The notes under the pieces were generated by a model that had not been told where the DNA came from, searched no databases, and saw nothing but the letters and a program-made list of their open reading frames with translations. Both the position numbers and the translations under genes were made by a program. From NCBI GenBank assembly GCA_964352675.1, contig CAYGSN010000006.1, positions 1 through 64,000 of the forward strand: a stretch of DNA of 64,000 nt, written 5' to 3'. The DNA comes from CAYGSN01 sp964352675 (GTDB taxonomy: Bacteria > Pseudomonadota > Alphaproteobacteria > Micavibrionales > Micavibrionaceae). Of this stretch, positions 25,565-34,630 are shown piece after piece; within the stretch, counting starts at the first letter, position 1, and each line of letters starts with the position of its first letter.

Positions 25565-27424
25565 ATGGCCGATACAGGCACAGAGCAATCTCAACCAGAT
25601 ACCAATCTTCCTTTTGGCGTGCGCGCTATGATCGGGCTTGCGGGTGCAGCTGGCAAGCTTTCCGAGACCGTGGGTGCATTGCGTTCCAAAATTTCTGGCG
25701 ATAATTCAGATCCGATCGAAGTACAGCAAATTAACATGGATGCGGTCGGGCAGACCGATGCCGGTGCTAGCCGCGCTTCTCTGGAGGAGCTGTTCACCGA
25801 TATGGGCTATATGCCTGGTAAAAGCTTTGATGAGTCTTTTAATCAACTGGTCACCGATTATAACGGGATTTTAACCCGGATTGCCGAGCGTGACGGAAAA
25901 CCGGTGCCGCAATTGGGTGAATTTACCCCGGACACCGCGCAAGTTTACCTGAATGAGGCGATTAACCTGGCCAAGGATAAGCAGGGAGAGCAGATTGTCG
26001 ATTCCCTGGAAATGCAGGGCATGCGAGCCTATGCGGCCCATGGTAACGGTTTTGCAACGCTGGATGATAAGGGCCTGCGTGCCCGGCTGGAAGATTCCGG
26101 TTTTCCGCCGCATCTGCTTGATAAAAAGAATTTCAAAGGCGCCCTGCGCTTCATGGAAAATCCGCAGGATTATATCCAGGCCATGTTGGCGGTAAAACAC
26201 ATGCAGGCGGATTTGGGTCCGGTTGATGTGGCGCAGTCTCATTTTAACCTCGCAGATCACATAAGCCCGGGCCTTTTGGGCGCGATCAAGGGCATTATGG
26301 GCGTGCTTGTGAATTTTGTTGCGCCTTTGCTGTCCAGGATCGGAGTGGACATCCTGACCCCGATCGACAATTTTGCGCGAGGCATGACGGCCTCGCGCTT
26401 CGGTGTGCCCATCGGCATTAATGAAGTTCTGGGCCGGGAGGTCGTGCGCCGCCCCCCACCCGCGCCGGACCCTGCGGCGACTGCCGCTGCACAAGCTTCA
26501 CAGCCTGCGGAGCCGGAAGAAGAACAGCAGGCGGATTTGGCGCAACAACCTCGCGCCCCGATGCTGGTGGAAACGCCGGTTAATCCCTCTTTTATCCAAA
26601 GACCGGTCGCCGTACCGGAGCCGGAAGCGGCAGATGAAATTCCTGTTCTGCCTGGCCTGAAGGAGCGTTTTTCCGACGAAGCCACAGGGGCCAGCGCTGT
26701 TTCGGCGCAGACGGAGCTTCCTTTTGACGCCGCCCGCGTTCAGAGCGTTTACGAGCTTATAAATGACGGCAAGATGCCAATCGCGCAGGCACCGCTTTTT
26801 CTCAATCAAGATGGAGAGACATACGTTGCAGGCCGGGATTTGAACGGAGAATTCCAAATCCATCCGATTCCGGTTGATATGGTCAGCGATATTCTGGCCG
26901 GGGTGCCGGAGCAACCCTATCCCGGTCATGAAGATAAATGGCGTACCGATCGCGGTTTGATGGCGGAGCGCCTGGAGATGGCCGTGCCGGGAGTTGCTTT
27001 TGCCACGCAGAACTATCCGCATCTGTATCATCAGAATAATTATTCGAGCCTGTTATCAAAGGCCGGGGCCGCCGATACACTGGACCATACGGAGAACCGT
27101 CTGGCGCGAGGAGCGGAGCGTTACAGCATGGTGTTCAACGACACGGCAGTTTCAACTGCTATCACGGTGCTGGGCAATATTTCGCCCGTATTCAACACAG
27201 TGACCATTGTCGGCGCCGGAATTTACCAACACTTTAACGCAGATCAAAACAATAACGAACAGGGAGTGTATGACATGAGCGAGGTTGATACGGACCGCCT
27301 GGCAGCCAGAGAAGGCACGCTGGAAATGTTCAATCAAAACCACAAGGATGTGGCCGGACGGATCGGCTTTGATACACCCGCAACCGAGTTGGACCGCGGA
27401 TTTTCAGGGCCGCGTGTGGCCTAA
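25565..27424 (+). CDS. Large hypothetical protein (619 aa)
   Basis: A 619-residue protein that I do not recognise. TAAGGGTG precedes the ATG. It has no signal peptide. Residues 1-280 are mixed helical, with a hydrophobic stretch around 235-265 (LLGAIKGIMGVLVNFVAPLL). A Pro/Ala/Glu-rich linker spans about 300-365. A second folded part (380-510) is followed by another hydrophobic segment near 520-550. The layout of two domains joined by a low-complexity linker without a Sec signal resembles some secreted effectors, but nothing in the sequence proves export. Confidence 0.7.
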   Translation: MADTGTEQSQPDTNLPFGVRAMIGLAGAAGKLSETVGALRSKISGDNSDPIEVQQINMDAVGQTDAGASRASLEELFTDMGYMPGKSFDESFNQLVTDYNGILTRIAERDGKPVPQLGEFTPDTAQVYLNEAINLAKDKQGEQIVDSLEMQGMRAYAAHGNGFATLDDKGLRARLEDSGFPPHLLDKKNFKGALRFMENPQDYIQAMLAVKHMQADLGPVDVAQSHFNLADHISPGLLGAIKGIMGVLVNFVAPLLSRIGVDILTPIDNFARGMTASRFGVPIGINEVLGREVVRRPPPAPDPAATAAAQASQPAEPEEEQQADLAQQPRAPMLVETPVNPSFIQRPVAVPEPEAADEIPVLPGLKERFSDEATGASAVSAQTELPFDAARVQSVYELINDGKMPIAQAPLFLNQDGETYVAGRDLNGEFQIHPIPVDMVSDILAGVPEQPYPGHEDKWRTDRGLMAERLEMAVPGVAFATQNYPHLYHQNNYSSLLSKAGAADTLDHTENRLARGAERYSMVFNDTAVSTAITVLGNISPVFNTVTIVGAGIYQHFNADQNNNEQGVYDMSEVDTDRLAAREGTLEMFNQNHKDVAGRIGFDTPATELDRGFSGPRVA

Positions 27425-27489
27425 TCCCGTTCGTATTCATTTGATTTTTAACTTGCCGCGCCGTGCGTGCGCTCTGTATCCTGACTGAC

Positions 27490-28002
27490 ATGACAGAAGA
27501 TTCCCTGCAACATAGTGAGGACTTATCCAAAAAATGGGTCTCTGACGATTTCGAAGCGTTTCACGATGCGCTGGAGACGCTCTATATCAAACACAATATC
27601 AGCGGGCGGCTAAAATTTGCCGTACAATGGCCCGCTGCCGCAGCCTATATTTTTAGTGAGACATTGATGAAGTTTGACCGCGAGGGCACGGAGGACCGCC
27701 TGCACCGCGAGGAGCTGGAGCATGAGGCCGATGAGCGCCGCTTGAAGCTTTTGGATATTGCCGCAGAATATAAAGACAAAAGCGTTGAGGACGGTATGCT
27801 GCAGATGGCCTATGTCGAGCCGCTTGTACGGCATCTGGGCCGGGGTTTGGCGCTGCGTTATTACAGCGAGACAATCGTCAGCCGCTTTCTTTCTGCGCCG
27901 CCGGGTGATCTGGCAGCGGGCGCAGCCGATGGAGCACCGCAACGCTCAGACCAACAAGGCTCAACGCCCCCGCCTGATGCAGAATTGCCAGAGGAAGATT
28001 AA
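27490..28002 (+). CDS. Hypothetical protein (170 aa)
   Basis: A 170-residue protein of unknown function, helical and charged for most of its length, with a Pro/Ala/Asp-rich tail. The ATG at 27490 is preferred over an upstream in-frame non-ATG codon at 27463. Its last 125 bases are antisense to the 3' end of ctaA, an unusually long convergent overlap. Either the low-complexity tail is real or the frame has lost an earlier stop. Confidence 0.55.
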   Translation: MTEDSLQHSEDLSKKWVSDDFEAFHDALETLYIKHNISGRLKFAVQWPAAAAYIFSETLMKFDREGTEDRLHREELEHEADERRLKLLDIAAEYKDKSVEDGMLQMAYVEPLVRHLGRGLALRYYSETIVSRFLSAPPGDLAAGAADGAPQRSDQQGSTPPPDAELPEED

Positions 28003-28936
28003 CCTGTGAGAGCAGGGTCGCAATCCCCAGCCCCATCTGAACAAACACCATCAAAACCAAGGCATGCAGTGCTGAAAAACGCTGCGAATTAATCTGGTGC
28101 CGGTGGTGCAGGGCATGTAGGTAAAACCCGGCCACCATCAGAGCGGAAAACATAGCGAGCCAGCGATGGGTGAATTGCACCGCGGAATGATTTTCAAAGA
28201 TATTCAGCCAGTATGGCGATAAGTTCCACATTTCCGGGGGTATGAATTGACCACCCATCAGCGGATACTCGTTGTAAATCATCCCGGCATCCAGCCCGGC
28301 TACAAAAGCGCCCCAGAAAATCGTTACGATGATTGTAAGAAGGACCAGCCAGCCATGACGGTACAGCGCTTTATGCGGTGTGCGGGCCGATCTGCGCAGG
28401 GACAGCCCCAGCCAGATCAGCAGGCCGAAAATCAGAAAGGCCAAAAACAAATGTGCAGCCAGTCGGTAATGGCTCACGGCGGGCATATCAATCAGCCCGC
28501 TCTTAACCATGTACCAGCCCATCAGCCCCTGTAGGCCACCCAGCACCAACATGCCGAAGAGTTTAAGGCGATAGCCCTGCGGGATCATTCCGCGCAGCAG
28601 GAAAAACAAAAAAGGCAGCCCGTAAATTAGGCCAATTATCCGCCCCCACAGGCGGTGTAGCCATTCCCAGAAGAAAATCGATTTGAATTCCTCAATTCCC
28701 ATCCAGAAATTCTTTTTCTGGAATTCCGGGGTTTGTTTGTACAGCTCGAACACGCGGGACCATTCCGCATCATTCATGGGCGGCAGCGCACCAATCAGGG
28801 GTTTCCATTCCACCATGGACAGGCCGGATTCGGTCAGGCGCGTAATCGCGCCGATCACCACCATGGTAAACACAGAAAATGCGGTGGCGAACAGCCAGTT
28901 GGAAATAAACCGGGAATTTTTGTCAGGAACAGACAT
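27878..28936 (-). CDS. ctaA: Heme A synthase CtaA (COX15 type)
   Basis: CtaA oxidises the methyl group of heme O to make heme A for cytochrome c oxidase. The protein has 352 residues and about eight transmembrane helices. Four conserved heme-ligand histidines are seen, in FWEWLHRLWGR, VSHYRLAAHL, QFTHRWLAM and LAILHQAG. The N-terminal TRLTESGLSMVEWKP motif is typical of the alphaproteobacterial and mitochondrial type. The ATG at 28936 is chosen; an in-frame ATG at 28972 adds only twelve residues. No oxidase genes lie in the window. Confidence 0.95.
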   Translation of the reverse strand: MSVPDKNSRFISNWLFATAFSVFTMVVIGAITRLTESGLSMVEWKPLIGALPPMNDAEWSRVFELYKQTPEFQKKNFWMGIEEFKSIFFWEWLHRLWGRIIGLIYGLPFLFFLLRGMIPQGYRLKLFGMLVLGGLQGLMGWYMVKSGLIDMPAVSHYRLAAHLFLAFLIFGLLIWLGLSLRRSARTPHKALYRHGWLVLLTIIVTIFWGAFVAGLDAGMIYNEYPLMGGQFIPPEMWNLSPYWLNIFENHSAVQFTHRWLAMFSALMVAGFYLHALHHRHQINSQRFSALHALVLMVFVQMGLGIATLLSQVNLPLAILHQAGALSLVGLSVAVLHRLRPLPDHPAAQKESG

Positions 28937-29023
28937 GAATACACATTTAGGGGGCTGTGCGTTAAAAATCAATCCGCAAAATCTATTGCTCCGTTCTGAG
29001 GGAGTTGATAAAACCCATATGTC

Positions 29024-29854
29024 ATGGCTTCATTTGATTTCATAGAATCTGCCTCCGAGGGCTATAAATTCGTTTGGGAAGAGCGCCGTGTTTTGGTGCG
29101 CCTTGCTTTTGTGCCTTTCCTGATCAAACTTGTATCTTATGCGGTGATTATAGGGTTTGGGCTGGAGGACAATCTGTTGCGACAGGGCTGGCTTCTTATT
29201 CCGTCCTATTTTGCCGAAGCCTGGCTGATTGCGGTGACCTTACGCTTTGCTATTTTTGCCGAAGCGGCCGGCCCGGCTGCGATCACGCTTGACCCTGCGC
29301 GTGGCAAGCTGAAGGGCGAGGATCTGGATACAAGGCGACGCAATATAATGGGTTGTATTCTTGCATATGTCCTTATGAAACTGGCTGTGGCTTTTGTAAC
29401 CGGGTCTACGATTGTGGGTGCCCGGCAATCGAGTTTAGAGCCGAACATGACGGCGGGGCTGGAGGGTGAGGCCGGAGCGTTTTTCTTTTCCGCCGCCGCG
29501 CTGGCCGTATTTATCTGGGCGTTTCGGTTTATCTGGTTGTATGTACCAGTGGCGCTGGGGTATCGCCTGGAAGATTTTGTACGCAAGACACGCGGCTTTA
29601 TGACCTCTGTTTATATGCTGGGGTTCTGGATGATCTGTTTCCTGCCTTTTGCAATTCTTGTGCTGCTGGCTTCCGAGTTGATGCTGATGATTTTCCCCCC
29701 CGTCGAAGGGATGGCCAGTGCAGGGTATTCTTATGCTATGGCCTTTTCACAGGTTGCTTTTGAGCTGATGATTGCCTTGATTTCCAGTGTGGGCATGGCG
29801 CATGGCGTTGTATCCATTATGAAGGACGAGAATAAACGTCCATCGCTGTTTTAA
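29024..29854 (+). CDS. Multipass membrane protein (276 aa)
   Basis: A 276-residue integral membrane protein with about six hydrophobic segments (near residues 25-45, 55-80, 105-125, 140-170, 190-215 and 230-255). No family motif is recognised. It is divergent from ctaA with 87 bases between starts and lies 18 bases before the ferredoxin gene, so it may belong to that transcript. Confidence 0.72.
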   Translation: MASFDFIESASEGYKFVWEERRVLVRLAFVPFLIKLVSYAVIIGFGLEDNLLRQGWLLIPSYFAEAWLIAVTLRFAIFAEAAGPAAITLDPARGKLKGEDLDTRRRNIMGCILAYVLMKLAVAFVTGSTIVGARQSSLEPNMTAGLEGEAGAFFFSAAALAVFIWAFRFIWLYVPVALGYRLEDFVRKTRGFMTSVYMLGFWMICFLPFAILVLLASELMLMIFPPVEGMASAGYSYAMAFSQVAFELMIALISSVGMAHGVVSIMKDENKRPSLF

Positions 29855-29872
29855 TAAAGAAAGATCCGGATA

Positions 29873-30190
29873 ATGATGATTTACGTGACGGATCTGGAAG
29901 GCAAGGAACATGCGCTGGAGGCGCCGGAAGGCTGGCGCGTGATGGAGGTCATCCGCGATTACGGGCTGCCGATCAAGGCCGAGTGCGGCGGGGCCTGCGC
30001 CTGCGCCACCTGCCATGTCTATGTCGATGCGGGCTGGATGGATAAAATCCCGCCGATATATGATGAAGAGGAATATATGCTGGGCGAAGCGGTTGATGTG
30101 GTAAAAGAAAATTCCCGCCTGTCCTGCCAGATTATTTTGGAGGAGGCGCTGGACGGTTTGAAAGTAACATTGGCGAAGAACGATGACTAA
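29873..30190 (+). CDS. 2Fe-2S ferredoxin (adrenodoxin type)
   Basis: A 105-residue plant/adrenodoxin-type ferredoxin that carries electrons. The cluster cysteines lie in ECGGACACATCHVYV and in RLSCQI, matching the C-x5-C-x2-C plus late C pattern. Two ATG codons open the gene; the first is listed. It overlaps the methyltransferase start by 8 bases. Homologues in alphaproteobacteria serve iron-sulfur cluster assembly or supply P450 systems, but no partner is seen here. Confidence 0.93.
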   Translation: MMIYVTDLEGKEHALEAPEGWRVMEVIRDYGLPIKAECGGACACATCHVYVDAGWMDKIPPIYDEEEYMLGEAVDVVKENSRLSCQIILEEALDGLKVTLAKNDD

Positions 30191-31016
30191 AGCAGCAGCG
30201 AAGGATGAGCGTTACGATGTTGAAACCCATTTCGGGTTTGGCCGGAACTGGGCGGAATACGCAAAGAATGTCCGTGAAGCGGAAATCGGAGCCGCGCGCG
30301 AAGGGGTGCTGCGCCTGCTGGATGCGCAGGATATCACCGGCAAGAGCGTGCTGGATATCGGCTGCGGATCGGGGCTGCATTCACTGGCGATGCTCAATCT
30401 GGGCGCGGCGCATGTCACCGCGATTGATATTGATCTCAATTCCGTGGCCACCGCCCAGGCGGTTCTGGATCGTTTCGCGGGCCAGCGCAATTACGATGTG
30501 CGGGTTCACAATATCCTGGCTGAACCGTTGCAGGGGCAATTCGATATTGTCTATAGCTGGGGCGTGCTGCATCACACCGGGGATATGGCAGGCGCGATCA
30601 GCGCGGCGCAGGCGCTGGTGAAGCCGGGCGGGATGTTTGTTATCGCGCTGTATAAGAAAACCCCGCTTTGCGGTTTCTGGAAACGGGAGAAAAAATTCTA
30701 CACCTCTGCGCCCAAAGCGATACGGATCGTATTGGACATGATTTATGCCGGTTTATACTGCGCGGCACTGGCGGTCAGCGGCACGAATCCTGTGCGTTAC
30801 GTGCGAAGCTATAAAGCCGATCGCGGCATGCATTTCATGACCGATGTGCGGGATTGGCTGGGGGGCTACCCCTATGAATCGATTGCCCCGGAGGATGTAG
30901 ACGTACAAATGCGTACGGCCGGTTTTGCTCTCGAAAAATCCCTGAACACACAGGCGATGAAAGCCGGCGGCCTGTTCGGGTCGGGCTGTGCGGAATATGT
31001 GTTTCGCAGATCTTAG
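30183..31016 (+). CDS. SAM-dependent methyltransferase
   Basis: A 277-residue class I methyltransferase. Motif I is LDIGCGSGLHSLAM near residue 56, followed by the acidic AIDID and the later segment DIVYSWGVLHHTGDM, as in UbiE-like and other small-molecule methyltransferases. The C-terminal 100 residues are specific to the protein. Its start overlaps the ferredoxin stop by 8 bases, so the two genes are translated together. The substrate is unknown. Confidence 0.9.
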   Translation: MTKAAAKDERYDVETHFGFGRNWAEYAKNVREAEIGAAREGVLRLLDAQDITGKSVLDIGCGSGLHSLAMLNLGAAHVTAIDIDLNSVATAQAVLDRFAGQRNYDVRVHNILAEPLQGQFDIVYSWGVLHHTGDMAGAISAAQALVKPGGMFVIALYKKTPLCGFWKREKKFYTSAPKAIRIVLDMIYAGLYCAALAVSGTNPVRYVRSYKADRGMHFMTDVRDWLGGYPYESIAPEDVDVQMRTAGFALEKSLNTQAMKAGGLFGSGCAEYVFRRS

Positions 31017-31019
31017 GTG

Positions 31020-31283
31020 CTACTGCAACGTCCCCTGCCATTCGGCGAAGCGGTAATCGCCGGGGGTGATTAGGGCCTTTTTTGCGACATAGACGGAATG
31101 CAACTTGCCGTCGATCTCGCGGGTCCAGAAATCCAGAAATTTTTGCAAACAGGGGAATCTGGGGGCGATGTCGTATTCCTGCCAGATGAATTCCTGCAAC
31201 AGATCCTTGTGGTCGGGCATGTAATAAATAATTTGCGCCGTGGTCAGGCGATAATCTGATAATTGACGTGTTAAATCAGCCAT
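31020..31283 (-). CDS. usg: Usg-family protein
   Basis: An 87-residue protein of the Usg family, first noted beside tryptophan genes in alphaproteobacteria and still without known function. The family pattern is clear in LSDYRLTTAQIIYYMPDH, the IWQEYDIAPRFP segment and the DGKLHSV stretch. The start is preceded by AGGAGG. Here it sits convergent to the methyltransferase with 3 bases between the stops and has no trp gene nearby. Confidence 0.9.
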   Translation of the reverse strand: MADLTRQLSDYRLTTAQIIYYMPDHKDLLQEFIWQEYDIAPRFPCLQKFLDFWTREIDGKLHSVYVAKKALITPGDYRFAEWQGTLQ

Positions 31284-31403
31284 TTAAGCCTCCTGCTCTT
31301 GTACCATCCCTTCAAAAAATTCTACTCCACCTACTAACCATAATAAACTAATAATCTTGAAAAGTCCTTAATTATCAACAGATTTGGCGATCAGAGAAAA
31401 AAC

Positions 31404-31432
31404 TTGTAAGTTCTATGGAAAACATCTATAAA
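31404..31432 (+). promoter_or_regulatory. Promoter adjoining the start codon
   Basis: TTGTAA (31404-31409) and TATAAA (31427-31432) are 17 bases apart. Transcription would start about 31439-31440, at the ATG of the next gene, predicting a leaderless mRNA. Confidence 0.5.
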
Positions 31433-31439
31433 TTTGGCC

Positions 31440-32384
31440 ATGCAGCAAGTTGCCACAACCAAAGTTTTTAATGATCAAACCCCCCGGCCTGCACCGGTGC
31501 GGGCGTTGTATGGCGACCAAGTGCCTTTTATGTTTGAGCAAACGGTTTCGTCATATTCTTTGCGTGCGGAAGAAACCTGCCGCATGCATATCCGTGATCT
31601 CGATTTTTTCATTTACAAACACGGTGTTATCCATGGCGATAACATGATCGTGGATCTGGACAACAAAGTGGTTCGTTTTGATTCCAATGGTGCGGAGACG
31701 GATTATTCGCCCCGAAAAGATTATTTTGCCTTTATGGCCAAGCTGGCGGGTCTTATTCAAAAATCGGTGATGGAATTTTATCTGACCGATCCGGAATACC
31801 GGGATGTTGTGGCCGAATTGTTGAGTGAAGCTCCCGATACAGAGACGCCTTTTTTCGTTTTTGATCCGGCCCTGGATAAAATGCAGAGCATTGTCGGCGG
31901 CGTGTATAACACATTCATGCATAACTACAGGCAAGCTGCCGGTGTGCTCGCCGGGTTCATTGAAGGGATGCATCCCGCCGAGTTGGCGCGTTGCCATATG
32001 ATGCTGGCGGAGCATTGTGTCTATGGTGAAGCGTTTTACCATCACATAAAGATGGATCAGCGTGATGCCGAAGGTGGTTATCACTCTATGGGTCTGCACC
32101 GGGTCGACCGGCGGATGACTTACGGGCAGCACGTACAGGATGTGGTCGCATATATTGCCGATTATCATGAAAAGAAAAATATGGGGGAAAAAGGCGTGAG
32201 CTGGCGCTCTCCGCGTTTGATTTATCAGGGTCAGACCTATCGCATGGATCAGAATAACAAAACGCAGGCCGATGCGTTGGGCCGGGTGGTCAGTGTTGAT
32301 ACGGACCCTGCGATCAAGCGCCTGTATGATTTTGTGGGCATAGGTTTGAATGTGTGCGAGGTCCCGGAAGGGCCCTCGGTATAA
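31440..32384 (+). CDS. Hypothetical protein (314 aa)
   Basis: A 314-residue protein with no recognised domain. It is soluble and rich in His, Met and aromatic residues. The ATG at 31440 is chosen because a promoter ends eight bases upstream and there is no Shine-Dalgarno, so the mRNA may be leaderless; an in-frame TTG at 31434 is unlikely. The gene is followed 4 bases after its stop by the groESL heat-shock type promoter. No function can be assigned. Confidence 0.7.
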   Translation: MQQVATTKVFNDQTPRPAPVRALYGDQVPFMFEQTVSSYSLRAEETCRMHIRDLDFFIYKHGVIHGDNMIVDLDNKVVRFDSNGAETDYSPRKDYFAFMAKLAGLIQKSVMEFYLTDPEYRDVVAELLSEAPDTETPFFVFDPALDKMQSIVGGVYNTFMHNYRQAAGVLAGFIEGMHPAELARCHMMLAEHCVYGEAFYHHIKMDQRDAEGGYHSMGLHRVDRRMTYGQHVQDVVAYIADYHEKKNMGEKGVSWRSPRLIYQGQTYRMDQNNKTQADALGRVVSVDTDPAIKRLYDFVGIGLNVCEVPEGPSV

Positions 32385-32388
32385 ACCC

Positions 32389-32417
32389 CTTGAATTTTCC
32401 CTCTAACTCTCCTATAT
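32389..32417 (+). promoter_or_regulatory. RpoH (sigma-32) type promoter of groESL
   Basis: CTTGAA at 32389-32394 and CCTATAT at 32411-32417 are separated by 16 bases, close to the alphaproteobacterial heat-shock consensus. The groES start lies about 125 bases downstream. Confidence 0.6.
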
Positions 32418-32546
32418 CTACTGCACTTGCTGATTCAGCTGTTTGAAAGCACTGAAACGCAAGAGTGGAGGGGCTTCTCGGTCCGCTTTTGAAACGGGGT
32501 CAGAAAGCCTGCTTGTTTAACACTAACTCTCAAGGAGAAAACAAAA

Positions 32547-32843
32547 ATGGCGAAAATTAAATTCCGTCCTTTACATGACCGCGTATTGGTCCGCCGCATT
32601 GAGGCCGACCTGAAAACAGCCGGCGGGATCATTATCCCGGATACTGCTGCGGAAAAACCTATGGAAGGTGAAATCGTGGCCGTTGGAAATGGTCATGTTA
32701 ACGATAATGGCGAGGTCCGCCCGCTGGACGTGAAAAGTGGCGATAAGGTCATCTTTTCCAAATGGGCCGGCACTGAAGTCACCATCGATGGCGAAGAGCT
32801 GATGGTGATGAAAGAATCCGACATTATTGGTGTCGTTGCTTAA
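32547..32843 (+). CDS. groES: Co-chaperonin GroES
   Basis: GroES is the lid of the GroEL folding chamber. At 98 residues it is of normal length. It carries FRPLHDRVLVRRI at the start, the mobile loop TAGGIIIPDTAAEKP and the later KVIFSKWAGTEV. AAGGAG precedes the ATG. groEL follows after 39 bases in the same transcript, under the RpoH-type promoter at 32389. Confidence 0.98.
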   Translation: MAKIKFRPLHDRVLVRRIEADLKTAGGIIIPDTAAEKPMEGEIVAVGNGHVNDNGEVRPLDVKSGDKVIFSKWAGTEVTIDGEELMVMKESDIIGVVA

Positions 32844-32882
32844 TTTAAGAACGAAAACTAAATCTCAAAAGGAGAAAATACA

Positions 32883-34538
32883 ATGAGTGCAAAAGATGTA
32901 AATTTGGGCGGTGATGCCCGTGAAGAAATGTTGCAAGGGATTAATATCCTGGCCAATGCGGTAAAAGTAACGCTCGGTCCAAAAGGCCGTAACGTTGTGA
33001 TTGAGAAGAGCTTCGGCTCGCCGCGCACAACCAAGGACGGTGTGACCGTGGCCAAGGAAATCCAGCTGAAGAACAAGCGCCAGAATATCGGCGCTCAGTT
33101 GATGAAGGAAGTGGCTTCCAAAGCCAATGATCACGCGGGTGACGGTACAACAACCGCGACCGTTCTGGCACAATGTATCGCTCAGGAAGGCGTAAAGGCC
33201 GTTTCTGCCGGGCGTAACCCGATGGATCTGAAGCGCGGTATAGATAAGGCCGTTGAGGTTGTTGTGGCTGATCTGGCCAAGCGCGGCAAGAATGTGAAGA
33301 CCAATGATGAGATCAAGCAGGTCGGCACAATCTCCGCCAATGGCGAAACAGAAATCGGCGCAATGCTGGCCGAAGCGATGGAAAAGGTCGGCAATGAAGG
33401 CGTGATTACGGTTGAAGAAGCCAAATCACTCCAGAGCGAGCTGGAAGTCGTTGAAGGTATGCAGTTCGATCGTGGCTATCTGTCACCGTACTTCATCACC
33501 GATGCCGACAAGATGCAGGCTGTACTGGAAAACCCGTACATCCTGTTGAGCGAAGGCAAGCTTTCGAACCTGCAGGCGATCCTGCCGATTCTGGAAGCCG
33601 TTGTGCAGTCCAGCCGTCCGCTGCTGATTATTGCGGAAGATGTCGAAGGCGAAGCCCTTGCCACGCTGGTGGTGAACAAATTGCGTGGCGGTCTGAAGAT
33701 TGCTGCGGTGAAGGCGCCGGGCTTCGGCGATCGTCGTAAGGCGATGCTTGAAGATATCGCGCTGTTGACCGGTGGTCAGGTTATCTCCGAAGATCTCGGC
33801 ATCAAGCTGGAGAATGTAACGCTGGATATGCTGGGAACCTGTAAGAAGGTGTCCATCACAAAAGACGACACAACCGTTGTGGATGGCGCCGGCGCGAAGA
33901 AAGATATCGAAGCGCGTTGCAACCAGATCCGCCGCCAGGTTGAGGAAACCAGCAGCGACTACGACAAGGAAAAACTGCAGGAGCGCCTGGCGAAACTTTC
34001 GGGCGGCGTGGCCGTTCTGAAGGTCGGCGGTGCAACGGAAGTGGAAGTGAAAGAGCGCAAAGACCGCGTTGACGACGCGCTTCACGCGACCCGCGCCGCT
34101 GTTGAGGAAGGCATTATTGCCGGTGGCGGTACGGCGCTTCTGTATGCGACCAAAGCACTGGACAAAATGGAGGGCGATAATGATGACCAAACTGTGGGCA
34201 TCAACATTGTTCGCCGTGCGATCCAGGCTCCGATCCGCCAGATTGCCGAGAATGCAGGCGCCGAAGGCTCCGTAATTGTTGGTAAGCTGCTGGAGCAGAA
34301 AGACACCAATTTTGGCTATGATGCTCAAAAGGGTGAGTTCTGTGACCTGGTGAAGGCCGGAATTATTGACCCTGTGAAGGTTGTGCGCACAGCATTGCAA
34401 GATGCGGCTTCAATCTCCGGCTTGCTGATCACCACCGAAGCCATTATCACCGAATCCCCGTCCGAGGAAAAGTCCGGCGGCGGCATGGGCGATATGGGCG
34501 GCATGGGCGGCATGGGCGGTATGGGCGGCATGATGTAA
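32883..34538 (+). CDS. groEL: Chaperonin GroEL
   Basis: GroEL is the 60-kDa chaperonin that folds proteins inside a double ring. The protein has 551 residues, with the ATP-binding motifs KVTLGPKGRNVV and GDGTTTATVLA near the start, the GGGTALLYA motif late and a C-terminal run of Gly-Gly-Met repeats. A good ribosome-binding site (AAAGGAG) precedes the start. A strong terminator follows at 34582-34613. Confidence 0.99.
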   Translation: MSAKDVNLGGDAREEMLQGINILANAVKVTLGPKGRNVVIEKSFGSPRTTKDGVTVAKEIQLKNKRQNIGAQLMKEVASKANDHAGDGTTTATVLAQCIAQEGVKAVSAGRNPMDLKRGIDKAVEVVVADLAKRGKNVKTNDEIKQVGTISANGETEIGAMLAEAMEKVGNEGVITVEEAKSLQSELEVVEGMQFDRGYLSPYFITDADKMQAVLENPYILLSEGKLSNLQAILPILEAVVQSSRPLLIIAEDVEGEALATLVVNKLRGGLKIAAVKAPGFGDRRKAMLEDIALLTGGQVISEDLGIKLENVTLDMLGTCKKVSITKDDTTVVDGAGAKKDIEARCNQIRRQVEETSSDYDKEKLQERLAKLSGGVAVLKVGGATEVEVKERKDRVDDALHATRAAVEEGIIAGGGTALLYATKALDKMEGDNDDQTVGINIVRRAIQAPIRQIAENAGAEGSVIVGKLLEQKDTNFGYDAQKGEFCDLVKAGIIDPVKVVRTALQDAASISGLLITTEAIITESPSEEKSGGGMGDMGGMGGMGGMGGMM

Positions 34539-34581
34539 GCGCCCTACCACCGGCTCAAGACTTAGCTGTTACAAATAACAA

Positions 34582-34613
34582 AAGCCCCGCTCTTACCGAT
34601 GCGGGGCTTTTTT
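34582..34613 (+). terminator. Rho-independent terminator of groESL
   Basis: AAGCCCCGC and GCGGGGCTT pair around a ten-base loop, followed by a run of T. It also lies between groEL and the convergent SemiSWEET gene. Confidence 0.9.
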
Positions 34614-34630
34614 GTTTTTGGTGTTTTGCT

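Noticed and set aside
32447..32470. CIRCE-like element before groES
   Set aside because: Only GCACT and GAGTG halves are seen and the spacing is one base short of the consensus; the RpoH-type promoter explains the region better.
33483..34400. 305-codon open frame antisense to groEL
   Set aside because: A shadow of a highly biased coding gene.
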